In this document: one piece after another, positions 1 to 14,797 of the stretch
How the letters are laid out: every line of letters starts with the position of its first letter
Numbering within the stretch: position 1 is the stretch's first letter
Notes under the pieces: model-generated
What the model saw: only the letters and a program-made list of their open reading frames with translations
What the model was told of the DNA's origin: nothing
Database searches by the model: none
Source of the DNA: Rhodobacteraceae bacterium 63075
GTDB taxonomy: Bacteria > Pseudomonadota > Alphaproteobacteria > Rhodobacterales > Rhodobacteraceae
Assembly (NCBI GenBank): GCA_003417655.1
Contig: QVMW01000018.1
Coordinates: forward strand, 1-57,926
Direction: 5' to 3'
Length of the DNA stretch: 57,926 bases
Translations under genes and position numbers: made by a program

Positions 1-21
1 GTCAAACTTTTCCTTTGCCAT
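1..21 (-). CDS. tuf: Elongation factor Tu, N-terminal 7 codons only (partial)
   Basis: The first 21 bases, read on the minus strand, encode MAKEKFD, the usual alphaproteobacterial EF-Tu N-terminus. The gene runs off the left edge. It lies directly downstream of fusA, completing the classic rpsL-rpsG-fusA-tuf (str) order. EF-Tu delivers aminoacyl-tRNA to the ribosome. Only the start is visible, so the call rests on the seven residues and on synteny. Confidence 0.85.
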
Positions 22-85
22 TATGGCCTCCTGTTTCTTGTCCTGGGGAGGTGCGCCATCAAGCGCGCCTCAATTCATTGATATC

Positions 86-2203
86 TCAAGCGTATTTCGA
101 CTGGATCTCTTCCGAGATGTTGCTCGGCACCGGATCGTAGTGCGAGAACTGCATCGTGAACTGCGCGCGGCCCGAAGACATGGAGCGCAGCGTGTTGATG
201 TAGCCGAACATGTTGGCCAGCGGCACATTGGCATCGATCGCGATGGCATTGCCCCGGGGCTCCTGGCCCGAGACCTGCCCCCGACGCGATGTCAGATCGC
301 CGATGATGCTGCCCGTGTATTCCTCGGGCGTGATCACTTCGACCTTCATCACCGGCTCCAGAAGCTTCGCACCAGCGAGCTTGAGGCCTTCACGCATCGC
401 CATCCTAGACGCGATCTCGAAGGCGAGAACCGAGGAGTCCACGTCATGGAACTTGCCGTCGATCAGCGCAACCTTGAAGTCGATCACCGGGAAGCCGGCA
501 AGCGGGCCGCTGTCCATGACCGACTCGATGCCCTTCTCGACCCCGGGGATGTATTCTTTCGGAACTGCACCACCGACGATACGGCTTTCGAAGGAGTAAC
601 CTTCACCAGCTTCCGTGGGCGAGATGATCATCTTGACTTCGGCGAACTGACCCGAGCCACCCGACTGTTTCTTGTGGGTGTAGGTGTGCTCGATCTCGTG
701 ACCGATGGTCTCGCGATAGGCCACCTGCGGCGCACCGATATTCGCATCCACCTTGAACTCGCGCTTGAGGCGGTCGACGAGGATGTCGAGGTGCAATTCG
801 CCCATGCCCTTCATGATGGTCTGGCCGGATTCGAGATCCGTCTCGACGCGGAAAGAGGGGTCTTCCGCCGCCAGGCGCTGAAGGCCCTGGCTCATCTTTT
901 CCTGGTCGCCCTTGGTCTTCGGCTCGACAGCGATCTCGATCACCGGGTCGGGGAAGGTCATGGTTTCCAGGACAACGGGTTCCTTCGGGTCGCAGATCGT
1001 GTCGCCCGTCGTCGTGTCCTTGAGGCTGGCAAGCGCAATGATGTCACCCGCGAAGGCCTCTTCAATCTCGCTGCGGTCGTTGGAGTGCATCATCATCATG
1101 CGGCCGATGCGCTCTTTCTTGCCCTTGGTCGAGTTGAGGATCGTGTCGCCCTTCTTGAGAACACCCGAATAGATGCGCGTGAAGGTGAGCGAGCCGACGA
1201 AAGGGTCATTCATGATCTTGAACGCGAGGCCCGAGAACGGCATGTCGTCATCCGCGCGGCGCGGGATGTTGCGTGTCTCGGTCTCGTCATCAGGCGCAAA
1301 ACCCATGTAATCGACAACGTCCAGCGGGCTGGGCAGATAGTCGATCACGGCGTTGAGCAGCGGCTGAACGCCCTTGTTCTTGAAGGCCGAGCCGCCAAGA
1401 ACCGGAACGAAGGCCATGTCGAGGCAGCCCTTGCGGATCAGCTTGCGCAGCGTGGGAACGTCGGGCTCGTTGCCTTCGAGATATTCCATCATCGCGTCGT
1501 CGTCCATTTCGACGGCGTTCTCGACAAGCTTGCCGCGCCACTCGTCAGCCATGTCCTTGAGGCTGTCACGGATGGGCGCCTTGATCCAGCTTGCGCCGAG
1601 GTCTTCGCCCTGCCAGAGCCACTCTTCCATGGTCACGAGGTCGATCAGGCCTTCCAGCTCGGTTTCCGCGCCGATCGGAATCCCGACAGGAACGGCAACC
1701 GCGCCGGTGCGGTCCTCGATCATGTGAACGCAGTTGAAGAAATCCGCGCCGATCTTGTCCATCTTGTTGACGAAAACGATCCGCGGGACCTTGTAACGGT
1801 CGGCCTGGCGCCAGACGGTCTCGGTCTGCGGCTCGACACCGGCGTTGGCGTCGAGAACGGCAACCGCGCCGTCAAGAACGGCCAGCGAACGCTCGACTTC
1901 GATCGTGAAGTCGACGTGGCCGGGCGTGTCGATGATGTTCATGCGGTGCTTGGGCGAGTCGGGTTGTTCGCCGTCTTCGGTGCGCTCCCAGAACGTCGTC
2001 GTCGCGGCGGAGGTGATGGTGATGCCGCGCTCCTGCTCCTGTTCCATCCAATCCATCGTCGCGGCGCCGTCATGCACCTCACCGATGTTGTGGGACTTGC
2101 CCGTATAGAACAGGATGCGCTCCGAGCAGGTCGTCTTGCCTGCGTCGATATGCGCCATGATGCCGAAGTTGCGGTAGAGTTCGAGCGGATAATCGCGTGC
2201 CAT
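86..2203 (-). CDS. fusA: Elongation factor G
   Basis: This is a 705-residue translational GTPase that drives ribosomal translocation. The P-loop AHIDAGKTT is at residues 17-25, DTPGHVD (G3) at 92-98 and NKMD (G4) at 146-149, followed by the usual EF-G domains II-V. Length is normal for bacterial EF-G. It is third in the str operon, 17 bp after rpsG, and is followed by tuf. Nothing in the sequence suggests the mitochondrial/EF-G2 type. The long open frame on the opposite strand is a codon-bias shadow. Confidence 0.98.
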   Translation of the reverse strand: MARDYPLELYRNFGIMAHIDAGKTTCSERILFYTGKSHNIGEVHDGAATMDWMEQEQERGITITSAATTTFWERTEDGEQPDSPKHRMNIIDTPGHVDFTIEVERSLAVLDGAVAVLDANAGVEPQTETVWRQADRYKVPRIVFVNKMDKIGADFFNCVHMIEDRTGAVAVPVGIPIGAETELEGLIDLVTMEEWLWQGEDLGASWIKAPIRDSLKDMADEWRGKLVENAVEMDDDAMMEYLEGNEPDVPTLRKLIRKGCLDMAFVPVLGGSAFKNKGVQPLLNAVIDYLPSPLDVVDYMGFAPDDETETRNIPRRADDDMPFSGLAFKIMNDPFVGSLTFTRIYSGVLKKGDTILNSTKGKKERIGRMMMMHSNDRSEIEEAFAGDIIALASLKDTTTGDTICDPKEPVVLETMTFPDPVIEIAVEPKTKGDQEKMSQGLQRLAAEDPSFRVETDLESGQTIMKGMGELHLDILVDRLKREFKVDANIGAPQVAYRETIGHEIEHTYTHKKQSGGSGQFAEVKMIISPTEAGEGYSFESRIVGGAVPKEYIPGVEKGIESVMDSGPLAGFPVIDFKVALIDGKFHDVDSSVLAFEIASRMAMREGLKLAGAKLLEPVMKVEVITPEEYTGSIIGDLTSRRGQVSGQEPRGNAIAIDANVPLANMFGYINTLRSMSSGRAQFTMQFSHYDPVPSNISEEIQSKYA

Positions 2204-2220
2204 GGGTAGGGTCCTTGGGT

Positions 2221-2691
2221 TTACCAGCGGTAATGGCTGAAGGCTTTGTTCGCCTCGGCCATCTTGTGAGTGTCTTCGCGCTTCTTCACAGCGGAACCGC
2301 GGGACTGAACCGCGTCGAGGAGCTCACCGGCAAGGCGCTCTTCCATCGTGTTCTCGTTGCGGGCGCGGCTGGCACTGATCAGCCAGCGGATCGCAAGCGC
2401 TTCACGGCGCTCGGGGCGCACTTCGACGGGAACCTGGTAGGTCGCACCGCCGACACGGCGCGAGCGGACCTCGACCGAAGGCTTGATGTTGTCGAGCGCT
2501 TCGTGGAACAGTTCCACCGGCGCGCGCTTGACCTTGTCTTCGACGCGGTCGAGCGCGTTGTAGACGATGTTTTCCGCGACCGACTTCTTGCCGTCGATCA
2601 TCAGGTTGTTCATGAATTTGGAAAGCACCCGATCGCCGAACTTGGCGTCAGGCAGAATCTCGCGTTTCTCAGCGGCGTGACGACGTGACAT
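2221..2691 (-). CDS. rpsG: Small ribosomal subunit protein uS7
   Basis: This 156-residue protein starts [20 protein letters not shown], the standard S7 N-terminus, and has the expected length. S7 binds the 3' major domain of 16S rRNA and nucleates assembly of the head of the 30S subunit. It sits 12 bp downstream of rpsL and 17 bp upstream of fusA, so it is clearly co-transcribed in the str operon. Confidence 0.98.
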   Translation of the reverse strand: MSRRHAAEKREILPDAKFGDRVLSKFMNNLMIDGKKSVAENIVYNALDRVEDKVKRAPVELFHEALDNIKPSVEVRSRRVGGATYQVPVEVRPERREALAIRWLISASRARNENTMEERLAGELLDAVQSRGSAVKKREDTHKMAEANKAFSHYRW

Positions 2692-2703
2692 ATCTCTGTC
2701 CCC

Positions 2704-3075
2704 TTACTTCGGCTTCTTCGCGCCGTATTTCGAGCGGCGCTGCTTACGGTCCTTGACACCTTGCGTGTCGAGTACACCGCGCAGGATGTGGTAGCGAACA
2801 CCGGGAAGGTCTTTCACACGGCCGCCACGGATCAGGACAACGGAGTGTTCCTGAAGGTTGTGGCTTTCACCGGGGATGTAGGAGATCACTTCGTAACCGT
2901 TCGTCAGGCGCACCTTGGCAACCTTACGCATCGCCGAGTTCGGCTTCTTCGGTGTTGTCGTGTAAACGCGCGTGCAAACGCCGCGCTTCTGTGGGTTGCC
3001 TTCCAGGTGCAGCGACTTGGAACGCTGGGGCTTCGGCTTCCGCGGCTTGCGGATAAGCTGTTGAATCGTTGGCAT
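2704..3075 (-). CDS. rpsL: Small ribosomal subunit protein uS12
   Basis: This 123-residue protein starts [15 protein letters not shown] and carries the conserved decoding-centre segment [18 protein letters not shown]. The streptomycin-determining lysines are present, so no resistance substitution is seen. It is the first gene of the str operon, preceded by a leader of about 220 nt and a good sigma-70-type promoter. Confidence 0.98.
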   Translation of the reverse strand: MPTIQQLIRKPRKPKPQRSKSLHLEGNPQKRGVCTRVYTTTPKKPNSAMRKVAKVRLTNGYEVISYIPGESHNLQEHSVVLIRGGRVKDLPGVRYHILRGVLDTQGVKDRKQRRSKYGAKKPK

Positions 3076-3299
3076 AGGGCTCTTTTCCCGTTTCTCAACA
3101 CATGTGTTGCAAGGGTGTCCCCTTGCGGTTTCAGTTCACTCTCGCGCTGCGCGTCCACAACACGAAAAAACCGCATCGTTCCCATTCCGAGGTGAACGGC
3201 GCGGTGGGTTAGCAGAGGATCTTCGCACCAGTAGCTCGGATCTTGAAAACGTCGCTTTCGGTATCGGCGCCGGGGGCCTGCCCCATGCCGGATGAGGGG

Positions 3300-3328
3300 C
3301 GTATAGGGGGAGTCGGCGGGCTTGTCAA
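3300..3328 (-). promoter_or_regulatory. Sigma-70-type promoter of the str operon
   Basis: On the minus strand TTGACA (3323-3328) is followed after exactly 17 bp by TATACG (3300-3305). This is the best promoter match in the window. Transcription would begin near 3293, leaving an rpsL leader of about 220 nt (3076-3293) in which I recognise no named element. The 272-bp gap 3076-3347 holds only this promoter and leader. Confidence 0.75.
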
Positions 3329-3347
3329 CATGGCCCGCCAGGCAAGG

Positions 3348-4199
3348 CTATGACCCGCCGCTCCGCGCCATAAGCGCCTTCCAATCCCGCTCGAAAGCTT
3401 CAAGATCTATCCCGAAGTCAGCCTGCGCAAGGTCGGGCAGTTTCTCCATCCGAAAGCGGAAATGATCGACCTTGCGCCGCCCGATCTCGCTGTCATTGCC
3501 GTCATGGCCGCCGCGGATGAACATGGGCCGCGTGTTGAGCGACAGGACGGGCATCTGCCGCCAGGTGCGCATATGCGGGTAGTTGAGCAGGCTGCGCTTG
3601 TGATCGGGGGACAGGTAGAGCGCCAGCGCAGGCGTCCAGAGCCGCGCCTCCACCGGCTCGAAGCCGATGCTCCCGTCGCTCTCGCAGCGAAAGAGGAACC
3701 CGCGGCAAAAATCCACAGCGCAACGCCCGGCATCCTTGTAGATCGGCCTGAGCTGCCGGTAGAGCCCCCGCAACCTCTCGACGAAGCTTGCCGCCACCGC
3801 GTCATCATCATCAAGGCGAAACTCGACAACGAGATCGGCGCCCTGATCGCGCTCGGCCAGCATCACGTCCCGACAGACCTCCATGTGGTTCTGCCCTTCG
3901 GCGAGGAATACCGGCTTGATTTGCGGCATATCGGCAATCAGCTCCAGCAGCCGCCCGCGCCACGGCTCGGGGAGCCTGTCACCCATCATGAGAAGCAGCG
4001 TGAAATCCGGGTCGGTCTGCGCCCGGAGGCTCGGCAGCACCAACCGCTCGAAGAAGAAGAGCCGCGTGTCCAGCCGCTCCGGCGCGTAGAGCTCAGCCCT
4101 GATCTCCTCGAGGCTCTGGCCGCGATTGTTGAACGCGCCGGTCTGGCTCGGATAGGACCAGCGGCACAGCCCGAGGATATGCAGCTTCGCACGTCTCAC
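3348..4199 (-). CDS. Putative rhamnosyltransferase-family glycosyltransferase
   Basis: Starting at the GTG at 4199, the protein is 283 residues: VRRAKLHILGLCRWSYPS and onward. It resembles the Rhodobacteraceae proteins annotated as putative rhamnosyltransferases. These are GT-A-like, with a segment on the pattern RLDTRLFFFERLVLPSLRAQ followed by an acidic FRLDDDDAV motif suited to binding a metal and sugar nucleotide. The GTG overlaps the stop of the upstream EamA gene (GTGA), implying translational coupling. A longer frame exists upstream but lies inside the EamA gene and is rejected. Donor and acceptor cannot be read from sequence. It is paralogous to the gene at 5104-5925. Confidence 0.8.
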   Translation of the reverse strand: MRRAKLHILGLCRWSYPSQTGAFNNRGQSLEEIRAELYAPERLDTRLFFFERLVLPSLRAQTDPDFTLLLMMGDRLPEPWRGRLLELIADMPQIKPVFLAEGQNHMEVCRDVMLAERDQGADLVVEFRLDDDDAVAASFVERLRGLYRQLRPIYKDAGRCAVDFCRGFLFRCESDGSIGFEPVEARLWTPALALYLSPDHKRSLLNYPHMRTWRQMPVLSLNTRPMFIRGGHDGNDSEIGRRKVDHFRFRMEKLPDLAQADFGIDLEAFERDWKALMARSGGS

Positions 4200-5104
4200 G
4201 CCGCCCCGGACCTGACAGGCGCTTTCGGCACACGTCTCTTCAGCTGCCGCTCGCGCAAGAGCATGAAGACGCCTGAGCCGATGACGATCACTGCCCCCAG
4301 TAGCGTAAGGGCGCTCGGCCACTCTCCGAAGGCGAGCCAGCCCAGCAGCAACGCCCAGACAAGCGAGGTATAGCGGAAGGTCGCCACGAAGCTGATCTCA
4401 CCCACGCGCATCACCATGATCGAAAACAGATAGCCACCAATGATCATCACGGAAGCACCCGAGATCATCAGGGCTGCATGGCTACTCACAGGCTGCCAGC
4501 CCTGGCCGGGCAATGCGGCGGCGAAGAAGATCGTCACGCCGAGCGCCGAATAGAACGAAACGGCCATCGAAGGCGTCCCCGCGCTCAGCCGCCGCGTGGC
4601 CAGGTCTCGCAGGGTCACGAAACCCACCGCGATCAGGGCGTAAAGCGAGTAGATGGTGAAGTCGCTTGCGCCCGGGCGGATGATCAGCATCACCCCGACA
4701 AAGCCGATGAGGATCGCCAGCATCCGCCGCCAGCCGACAGGCTCGGCAAAGAAGACCGCCGCCGCCAGCGTCACCGTCAGGGGCAGCGCCTGAAGGATCG
4801 CCGTGACATTCGCCAGCGGCATGTTGAAAAGGGCCGTGAGGAAGAAATAGGCCGCGCCGACTTCGGCGACCACCCGCACGATGACCGCGCGCCGGTCTCC
4901 GCGCGGTATGGCGAAGCGGAAGCGCCCGAGCGCGAGCATCGTCAGAGCAATCAACACGCTGGTGAGAATCCCCCTGAGTGTCAGGATCTGAAAGAGGGCC
5001 AACTCGCCCGCGATCAGCTTCATGAAAGTGTCGTTGAGCGTGAAAGCCGCCATCGACGCCATCATCAAAAGCGCGCCCTGAAGATTGTCCTGCGGCGCGG
5101 GCAT
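4196..5104 (-). CDS. EamA/DMT-family membrane transporter
   Basis: This 302-residue protein begins MPAPQDNLQGALLMMASMAAF and shows about ten hydrophobic segments arranged as two EamA repeats, typical of drug/metabolite transporters. The C-terminus is basic and cytoplasmic (LLRERQLKRRVPKAP). The ATG at 5104 overlaps the stop of the upstream glycosyltransferase, and its own stop overlaps the next one. EamA proteins export metabolites, and short relatives flip lipid-linked sugars. Given the two flanking glycosyltransferases, a role in moving a sugar precursor is an inference only. Confidence 0.85.
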   Translation of the reverse strand: MPAPQDNLQGALLMMASMAAFTLNDTFMKLIAGELALFQILTLRGILTSVLIALTMLALGRFRFAIPRGDRRAVIVRVVAEVGAAYFFLTALFNMPLANVTAILQALPLTVTLAAAVFFAEPVGWRRMLAILIGFVGVMLIIRPGASDFTIYSLYALIAVGFVTLRDLATRRLSAGTPSMAVSFYSALGVTIFFAAALPGQGWQPVSSHAALMISGASVMIIGGYLFSIMVMRVGEISFVATFRYTSLVWALLLGWLAFGEWPSALTLLGAVIVIGSGVFMLLRERQLKRRVPKAPVRSGAA

Positions 5105-5925
5105 CAGAGCGCCCTCAGCATGTCGATGTCGAAGCCGAACCGCGCTTCGATCTCCCGGGCCACGGCGTCGGGTGGCATCTTGCCGGTAATGCCGAGCTTG
5201 GCCGGGGTCGACTTGTTGTCGCGGTGTAGCGTGCGCAGGAAACAGGGCGCGGAAATGTCCGAATAGAGCGTGTAATGCTGCGCCAGCGCGCGGTGATTGT
5301 AACGGTAGGGGTTGCGCCCGTAGGCGGCGGGCTTCAGAAGCGCCGTCCCGCAAGAGAGCGGCGCGCGCTCGACCGTGTCGAAGACCGCGTTGCCCCCCTC
5401 GCCCGTCACGTCCACGTAGAACCCGCGATTGAACGAGATCGCCGTCGGCGCCTCTGGGTTCAGACCTTGCAGCGGCCCGGCCAGCGCCTTGAGCCGGGAG
5501 ATGTAGTCGCCTGCCAGCGCATCGTCATCGTCCAGCCTGAACTCCACGCGGTGGCTGCGTTCTTCCTCGTAGACCGAGGCATAGGCCGCCTTGATGATCT
5601 GGTAATGCGGCCCCGGTGCAGCGGCATGCACGCGCATGTTGGGGTAAGGCGCGAGCATCTCGTCCAGACGCGCGCGTGCCTCATCGGGAAGTTCCGTCGA
5701 GGTCAGCACGACCAGCGTGAAATCGGCATCGGCTTGCCGCGCAAGCGACGGCAGGCAGAGCGTTTCGAACATCTTGAGCCTGAGCGCCATCCGCTCCGGC
5801 GTGTAGAGATGCGCCTTCACGGCTTCCGGGCTGCCGTGGGTGTCGGAGTAGTAATCCGTCGCCAACACGGAAAACCGAACCAATCCGATGACTTGTGGCC
5901 CCGTTTTCGGCCCTGCCTTGTCCAT
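5104..5925 (-). CDS. Putative rhamnosyltransferase-family glycosyltransferase
   Basis: This 273-residue protein starts MDKAGPKTGPQVIGLVRFSV, with a strong GAGGAGG ribosome binding site 9 nt upstream that decides the start over the longer frame. It has the same layout as the gene at 3348: an RFSVLATDYY N-terminus, a LKMFETLCLPSLARQ segment and an FRLDDDDAL acidic motif near residue 150. It is the first gene of a three-gene unit (GT, EamA, GT) joined by 4-bp overlaps. It is separated from rpoC by the rpoC terminator, so it probably has its own promoter in the 70-bp gap. The sugar specificity implied by the family name is unproven. Confidence 0.8.
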   Translation of the reverse strand: MDKAGPKTGPQVIGLVRFSVLATDYYSDTHGSPEAVKAHLYTPERMALRLKMFETLCLPSLARQADADFTLVVLTSTELPDEARARLDEMLAPYPNMRVHAAAPGPHYQIIKAAYASVYEEERSHRVEFRLDDDDALAGDYISRLKALAGPLQGLNPEAPTAISFNRGFYVDVTGEGGNAVFDTVERAPLSCGTALLKPAAYGRNPYRYNHRALAQHYTLYSDISAPCFLRTLHRDNKSTPAKLGITGKMPPDAVAREIEARFGFDIDMLRAL

Positions 5926-5998
5926 GCGAGCGCCCTCCTCGGGCTCAGCAAACACCCTCCCGCCCGGCGCGGCAAGCGCTTTCAAATCTGCAGGGCTG

Positions 5999-6035
5999 CA
6001 AAAAAGGCCCCGGCGCATCGCCGCGCCGGGGCCCC
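5999..6035 (-). terminator. Rho-independent terminator of rpoBC
   Basis: Read on the minus strand, a GC-rich stem (GGCCCCGGCGC pairing with GCGCCGGGGCC, small loop) is followed by a run of six T. It begins about 20 nt after the rpoC stop and separates the rpo genes from the glycosyltransferase unit downstream. Confidence 0.85.
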
Positions 6036-6054
6036 CTCATTTCTCAGGCAGAGC

Positions 6055-10314
<4,260 letters not shown>

Positions 10315-10350
10315 CTTGATGTCCTCGAATAAGGTGCAAAGGTTGGGCCG

Positions 10351-10404
10351 GGGCGAAATTTCTTCGAAGAAATTTGAGAAAAATCTTCGAAGATTTTTCC
10401 GCCC
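10351..10404. repeat. Twin perfect palindromes between rpoB and rpoC
   Basis: Two perfect 20-bp palindromes follow each other: AAATTTCTTCGAAGAAATTT (10356-10375) and AAAAATCTTCGAAGATTTTT (10379-10398). GGGCG (10351-10355) and CCGCCC (10399-10404) frame them and can pair. Both palindromes centre on TTCGAA. The element abuts the rpoB stop codon. Its layout (two adjacent hairpins of equal size) matches the 49-bp repeat found at 35857 and 47246, although the sequence differs. In the transcript it could act as an attenuator, a processing site or a stabilising structure within rpoBC. Confidence 0.85.
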
Positions 10405-13400
10405 TTAATCCTCCTCCTCCGCATCCAGGAGTTCCATGTTCAGGCCAAGGCCACGGACTTCCTTCACGAGAACGTTGAAGCTCTCGGGAACACCCGCTTC
10501 GAAATTGTCTTCGCCCTTGACGATGCTCTCGTAGACCTTCGTCCGGCCCGCCACGTCATCCGACTTGACGGTGAGCATCTCCTGCAGAGTGTAGGCCGCG
10601 CCGTAGGCTTCGAGCGCCCAGACTTCCATCTCGCCGAAGCGCTGCCCGCCGAACTGGGCCTTGCCGCCCAGGGGCTGCTGCGTGACGAGGCTGTAAGGCC
10701 CGGTCGAGCGCGCGTGGATCTTGTCGTCCACGAGGTGATGCAGCTTGAGCAGATACTTGATGCCGACCGTGACGGGACGTGCGAATTGCTCGCCCGTGCG
10801 CCCGTCAAAGAGGATCGACTGGCCCGACTTGTCAAAGCCCGCGCGTTCCAGCGCATCGTTGACATCAGCCTCCTTGGCCCCGTCGAAGACAGGCGTCGCG
10901 ATCGGAACACCGCGTGTGACATTGCCCGCCGCCTCGGTGAGCGCCGCCTCGTCCATGCCCTCGATGCCCTCGTCATAGACATCCTCGCCATAGGCAAGGC
11001 GCATCGCCTCGCGCACCGGCGTCAGATCGCCGGAGCGGCGATACTCGCCGAGCGCGTCGTCGATCTTGATGCCGAGCCCGCGTGCGGCCCAACCCATATG
11101 CGTCTCCAGGATCTGGCCGACATTCATCCGGCTGGGAACGCCGAGCGGGTTCAGGCAGAAATCGACCGGCGTGCCATCGCCCAGGAACGGCATGTCCTCC
11201 ATCGGGACAACCTTCGAGATGACGCCCTTGTTGCCGTGACGACCGGCCATCTTGTCGCCGGGCTGAAGCTTGCGCTTCACGGCCACGAAGACCTTGACCA
11301 TCTTCATGACGCCAGGGGGCAGGTCATCGCCGCGGCGCACCTTCTCGACCTTGTCCTCGAAGCGGGCATCGAGCGCGCGTTTCTGCGCCTCGTATTGCTC
11401 GTTGAGCGCCTCGATGATCTGCGCGTCCTTCTCGTCCTTGAGGGCGATCTGCCACCAGGACGAACGCGGGTAGGCTTCGAGCATCTCGGCGTCGACCGAT
11501 GCGCCGGCCTTGATGCCGCGCGGGCCCTTGGCGACTTCCTTGCCGAGCAGCATATCGCCCAGGCGCGCGTAGATGTTGCGGTCGAGGATCGCCAGCTCGT
11601 CGTCGCGGTCGCGCGCGAGACGTTCGACTTCCTCGCGCTCGATCTGGAGCGCCCGCTCGTCCTTCTCGACGCCGTGGCGGTTGAAGACGCGGACTTCCAC
11701 GACCGTGCCGAAATCACCCGGCTTGACGCGCAGGGAGGTGTCGCGCACGTCCGAGGCCTTCTCGCCGAAGATGGCGCGGAGCAGTTTCTCCTCCGGCGTC
11801 ATCGGGCTTTCGCCCTTCGGCGTGATCTTGCCCACGAGAATGTCGCCCGGCTCCACATCGGCCCCGATATAGACGATGCCCGCCTCGTCGAGGTTGCGCA
11901 GGGCTTCCTCGCCGACATTGGGGATATCGCGGGTGATCTCTTCCGGCCCGAGCTTCGTGTCCCGCGCGGCGACTTCGAATTCCTCGATGTGGATCGAGGT
12001 GAAGACGTCATCCTGCGCGATCCGCTCGGAAATCAGGATCGAGTCCTCGTAGTTGTAGCCGTTCCAGGGCATGAAGGCGACGACCACGTTCTTGCCGAGC
12101 GCCAGCTCGCCAAGATCGGTCGAGGGGCCATCGGCGATGACCTCGTCCTTGGTCACCGTGTCGCCCACCTTGACCAGCGGACGCTGGTTGATCGTGGTGT
12201 TCTGGTTCGAGCGCTGGAACTTGCGCAGACGGTAGATGTCCACGCCCGCATCGCCCAGCTCGAGGTCTTCCGTCGCCCGGACCACGATCCGGCTCGCATC
12301 GACCTGGTCGATCACACCGGCACGGCGCGCCTGGATCGAGGCGCCCGAGTCGATCGCGACCTTGCCCTCGATACCCGTGCCCACGAGCGGCGCTTCCGCT
12401 TGCAGGAGCGGCACGGCCTGGCGCTGCATGTTCGAGCCCATCAGGGCGCGGTTGGCGTCATCGTTCTCGAGGAACGGGATGAGCGAGGCCGCAACGGAGA
12501 CCAGCTGCTTGGGGGAGACGTCGATGAGGTCGACATGCTCGTTGGGTGCGAGCGTGTATTCGCCCGACTGGCGCGTGCTCACGAGATCGTTCACGAACTT
12601 GCCGTTCTCGTCGAGATTGGCGTTCGCCTGTGCAACAACGTGGCGCATCTCTTCGGTCGCCGACATGTAGGAGACCTCGTCGGTCACCTTGCCGTCCTCG
12701 ACGCGGCGATACGGCGTTTCGATGAAGCCGTACTTGTTGACCCGTGCGAAGGTCGCAAGGCTGTTGATCAGGCCGATATTCGGGCCTTCCGGCGTCTCGA
12801 TGGGGCACATGCGCCCGTAATGCGTCGGATGCACGTCGCGGACTTCGAAACCCGCGCGCTCGCGTGTGAGGCCGCCCGGCCCGAGCGCCGAGAGGCGGCG
12901 CTTGTGGGTGACTTCCGAGAGCGGGTTGGTCTGGTCCATGAATTGGCTCAGCTGGCTCGAGCCGAAGAACTCGCGCACCGAGGCGGCGGCCGGCTTGGCA
13001 TTGATCAGATCCTGCGGCATCACCGTGTCGATCTCGACCGACGACATGCGCTCCTTGATCGCCCGCTCCATGCGCAACAGGCCGACACGATACTGGTTTT
13101 CCATCAGTTCGCCGACAGAACGCACGCGGCGGTTGCCGAGGTGGTCAATGTCATCGACATCGCCCTTGCCGTCGCGCAGCTCCACCAGCGCCTTGATGCA
13201 CTGAACGATGTCTTCGCGGTCAAGGGTGCGCTGCGAGTCTTCTTTCTCGAGCGCAAGACGCATGTTCATCTTCACGCGGCCGACAGCCGAAAGATCGTAG
13301 CGCTCGGAGTCGAAGAACAGCGTGTCGAAGAGCGTCGAGGCCGCCTCGACGGTCGGCGGCTCGCCAGGGCGCATGACCCGGTAGATGTCCATGAGCGCGG

Positions 13401-14553
13401 TTTCGCGGCTCATGTTCTTGTCCATCGCCATGGTGTTGCGGATGTAGGGGCCGACATTGATGTTGTCGATGTCGAGCACGGGAATGTCCGTGAAGCCCGC
13501 CTCGAGCAGCTCCATGATGGTGCCGCCGGTGATCTCGCCGTCCTTGTTGCGCTCCAGCGTCAGCTCGTCGCCCGCTTCCACGTAGATCGCGCCGGTTTCC
13601 TCGTTGATGAGGTCCTTGGCAACGAACTTGCCCTCGATCTGCTCGAACGGCACGAGAAGGTCGCTGACCTTGCCCTCGTCGATCAGCTTCTTGACGGCGC
13701 GCGGCGTGACTTTCTTTCCGGCCTCGGCGATCACTTCGCCGGTCTTCGCATCGACAAGGTCATATGCCGGGCGCGTGCCGCGCACGCGTTGGGGGAAGAA
13801 CTTGGTGACCCAGCCCTGTGTCGTCTTGCCCTTTTTCTTCAGCTTGTAGTCGACCGTGTCGTAATAGGCATCCATGATGCCTTCCTGGTCGAGCCCGAGC
13901 GCGTAGAGCAGCGTCGTGACAGGAAGCTTGCGGCGGCGGTCGATGCGCGCGAAGACGATGTCCTTGGCGTCGAATTCGAAGTCGAGCCAGGAGCCGCGAT
14001 AGGGGATGATCCGGCAGGCGAAGAGCAGCTTGCCCGAAGAATGCGTCTTGCCCTTGTCATGGTCGAAGAAGACGCCGGGGCTGCGGTGCATCTGGGAGAC
14101 GATCACCCGCTCTGTCCCGTTCACGACGAATGTGCCGTTCTGCGTCATCAGGGGCATGTCGCCCATGAAAACGTCCTGCTCCTTGATGTCCTTGACCGAC
14201 TTTGCGCCCGTGTCATCATCGACATCGAACACGATGAGCCGCAGCTTCACCTTGAGCGGCGCGCTGTATGTCATGTCGCGTTGCTGGCATTCCTCGACGT
14301 CGTATTTCGGCTCCTCGAGCTCGTAATCGACGAATTCGAGAACCGATGTCTCGTGGAAATCCTTGATCGGGAAAACCGACTGGAAGACACCCTTGATGCC
14401 TTCGCCGTCCATGGGCTCGGGCTGATCGCCGGAATCCAGGAAGAGATCATAGGAAGATTTCTGAACCTCGATGAGGTTCGGCATCTCCAGAACCTCGCGG
14501 ATTTTACCAAAATATTTACGAAGACGTTTCTGGCCAAGGTAGGTTTGCGCCAT
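10405..14553 (-). CDS. rpoB: DNA-directed RNA polymerase subunit beta
   Basis: Starting at the ATG at 14553 ([17 protein letters not shown]), with AAAGGTGA just upstream, the protein is 1382 residues, the usual alphaproteobacterial size. An in-frame upstream codon at 14580 is rejected on both RBS and family grounds. The rifampicin region reads [20 protein letters not shown] followed by RLSALGPGG, i.e. the common susceptible residues. It forms the core enzyme with rpoC and is transcribed from the rplJL side through a hairpin-rich spacer. Confidence 0.98.
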   Translation of the reverse strand: MAQTYLGQKRLRKYFGKIREVLEMPNLIEVQKSSYDLFLDSGDQPEPMDGEGIKGVFQSVFPIKDFHETSVLEFVDYELEEPKYDVEECQQRDMTYSAPLKVKLRLIVFDVDDDTGAKSVKDIKEQDVFMGDMPLMTQNGTFVVNGTERVIVSQMHRSPGVFFDHDKGKTHSSGKLLFACRIIPYRGSWLDFEFDAKDIVFARIDRRRKLPVTTLLYALGLDQEGIMDAYYDTVDYKLKKKGKTTQGWVTKFFPQRVRGTRPAYDLVDAKTGEVIAEAGKKVTPRAVKKLIDEGKVSDLLVPFEQIEGKFVAKDLINEETGAIYVEAGDELTLERNKDGEITGGTIMELLEAGFTDIPVLDIDNINVGPYIRNTMAMDKNMSRETALMDIYRVMRPGEPPTVEAASTLFDTLFFDSERYDLSAVGRVKMNMRLALEKEDSQRTLDREDIVQCIKALVELRDGKGDVDDIDHLGNRRVRSVGELMENQYRVGLLRMERAIKERMSSVEIDTVMPQDLINAKPAAASVREFFGSSQLSQFMDQTNPLSEVTHKRRLSALGPGGLTRERAGFEVRDVHPTHYGRMCPIETPEGPNIGLINSLATFARVNKYGFIETPYRRVEDGKVTDEVSYMSATEEMRHVVAQANANLDENGKFVNDLVSTRQSGEYTLAPNEHVDLIDVSPKQLVSVAASLIPFLENDDANRALMGSNMQRQAVPLLQAEAPLVGTGIEGKVAIDSGASIQARRAGVIDQVDASRIVVRATEDLELGDAGVDIYRLRKFQRSNQNTTINQRPLVKVGDTVTKDEVIADGPSTDLGELALGKNVVVAFMPWNGYNYEDSILISERIAQDDVFTSIHIEEFEVAARDTKLGPEEITRDIPNVGEEALRNLDEAGIVYIGADVEPGDILVGKITPKGESPMTPEEKLLRAIFGEKASDVRDTSLRVKPGDFGTVVEVRVFNRHGVEKDERALQIEREEVERLARDRDDELAILDRNIYARLGDMLLGKEVAKGPRGIKAGASVDAEMLEAYPRSSWWQIALKDEKDAQIIEALNEQYEAQKRALDARFEDKVEKVRRGDDLPPGVMKMVKVFVAVKRKLQPGDKMAGRHGNKGVISKVVPMEDMPFLGDGTPVDFCLNPLGVPSRMNVGQILETHMGWAARGLGIKIDDALGEYRRSGDLTPVREAMRLAYGEDVYDEGIEGMDEAALTEAAGNVTRGVPIATPVFDGAKEADVNDALERAGFDKSGQSILFDGRTGEQFARPVTVGIKYLLKLHHLVDDKIHARSTGPYSLVTQQPLGGKAQFGGQRFGEMEVWALEAYGAAYTLQEMLTVKSDDVAGRTKVYESIVKGEDNFEAGVPESFNVLVKEVRGLGLNMELLDAEEED

Positions 14554-14687
14554 GGTCGATGTCACCTTTTCTTTTCTCATCGAGAGCAGGCCACGTCGGG
14601 CACCGTGCTTGCTCCCCTCGAGACAGGGCGTTTCTGGTCAATTCCCGGCTCTCGTCCCAAGAGAGCCTCCCGACCGTCGAACCGCGC

Positions 14688-14760
14688 CTTAGAAAACGCC
14701 TCTACCTGAGGCCCTTTCTAAGACAGGTTCGGCTGGGCACGGATTTCTCCCTGCCCAGCC
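14688..14760 (-). promoter_or_regulatory. Two hairpins in the rplL-rpoB spacer (attenuator/processing candidates)
   Basis: The 244-bp spacer holds two inverted repeats. One is GGCTGGGCA paired with TGCCCAGCC (14731-14760). The other has ends CTTAGAAA and TTTCTAAG around an inner CCTC/GAGG stem (14688-14722). Neither has a clear T-run, so simple termination is not obvious. In E. coli the same spacer carries a partial terminator and an RNase III site; a similar role here is inferred from position only. Confidence 0.5.
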
Positions 14761-14797
14761 TGAATTCACGCAAGACACAGGCCTTGCGACAAGCCGA

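Noticed and set aside
23..2209. 728-codon open frame opposite fusA
   Set aside because: Antisense shadow of EF-G, whose motifs are unambiguous on the minus strand.
10714..14709. 1331-codon open frame opposite rpoB
   Set aside because: Antisense shadow of rpoB caused by third-position GC bias; no family resemblance and no RBS.
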